From Actinomycetota bacterium (GTDB lineage Bacteria > Actinomycetota > Thermoleophilia > Solirubrobacterales > Solirubrobacteraceae), in NCBI GenBank assembly GCA_005788585.1, contig SYBY01000054.1:1-31517 (forward strand): 31,517 nt of DNA, in the 5' to 3' direction. The position numbers and the translations under genes were made by a program. The notes beneath the pieces were generated by a model, which did no database searches, was not told the origin of the DNA, and was given only the letters and a program-made list of their open reading frames with translations. Of the stretch, positions 31,498-31,517 are shown in pieces (position 1 is the first letter of the stretch; the number at the start of each line of letters is the position of its first letter).

Positions 31498-31517
31498 TTG
31501 CGGGGCTCAGTATGGCG

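Overview
The window is about 31.5 kb of very GC-rich DNA with GC-ending codons. It has lineage-typical secreted proteins ending in a Cys-flanked 'LRGLPKGTFKVRI'-type domain, many TetR/LysR regulators and alpha/beta hydrolases, and several leaderless-looking promoters (TANNNT about 7 nt before the start codon). This points to a chromosomal segment of a high-GC actinobacterium. The class Thermoleophilia (Solirubrobacter/Conexibacter-like) is my best guess, by inference only.

Layout. 1-1292: end of glucose-6-phosphate isomerase coupled to a ROK glucokinase. 1318-5284: a secreted Asp-box (BNR) repeat protein and, divergently, a secreted S15/CocE-like hydrolase. 5285-10099: a compact module of a CrtC-like protein, a DUF2236/MpaB-type oxygenase, a TetR regulator and a divergent Tat-exported multicopper oxidase. 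Two copies of an 18-bp inverted repeat (CCATAC-N6-GTATGG) sit exactly at its two promoter regions. 10127-13193: acetoacetyl-CoA synthetase and a secreted protein whose 3' ends overlap. 13272-16125: a LysR regulator divergent from a membrane-anchored NirK-like three-cupredoxin copper protein, then a strong hairpin and a frameshifted relic of an acetoacetyl-CoA synthetase 3' end. 16135-17841: a small secreted/membrane protein, tRNA-Val(TAC), and an SDR protein lacking the usual catalytic Tyr/Lys. 17825-22900: a TetR-hydrolase-hydrolase operon and a divergent FrsA-like hydrolase. 22901-25749: LysR, NTF2-like protein, small membrane protein and FAH-family protein, the last three translationally coupled by 4-bp overlaps.

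25800-31517 is the accessory-looking end. It holds a start-less winged-helix ORF, then a small lipoprotein gene overlapping the 3' end of a 1175-residue secreted mosaic. That mosaic has an Rhs-type N-terminal part (DNRLRE, plug-like, YD repeats) joined to a streptogrisin-like pro-domain and trypsin-fold protease with an intact His-Asp-Ser triad. G+C drops visibly in the protease part. After a roughly 440-bp non-coding stretch with a 13-bp-stem hairpin come tRNA-Glu(TTC), a truncated gene tail, and a tRNA-Lys(TTT) gene split in its anticodon by a 252-nt group I intron.

The strongest candidates for new biology are the tRNA-Lys group I intron, the Rhs/protease plus lipoprotein pair, and the TetR-controlled oxygenase/CrtC/copper-oxidase regulon.
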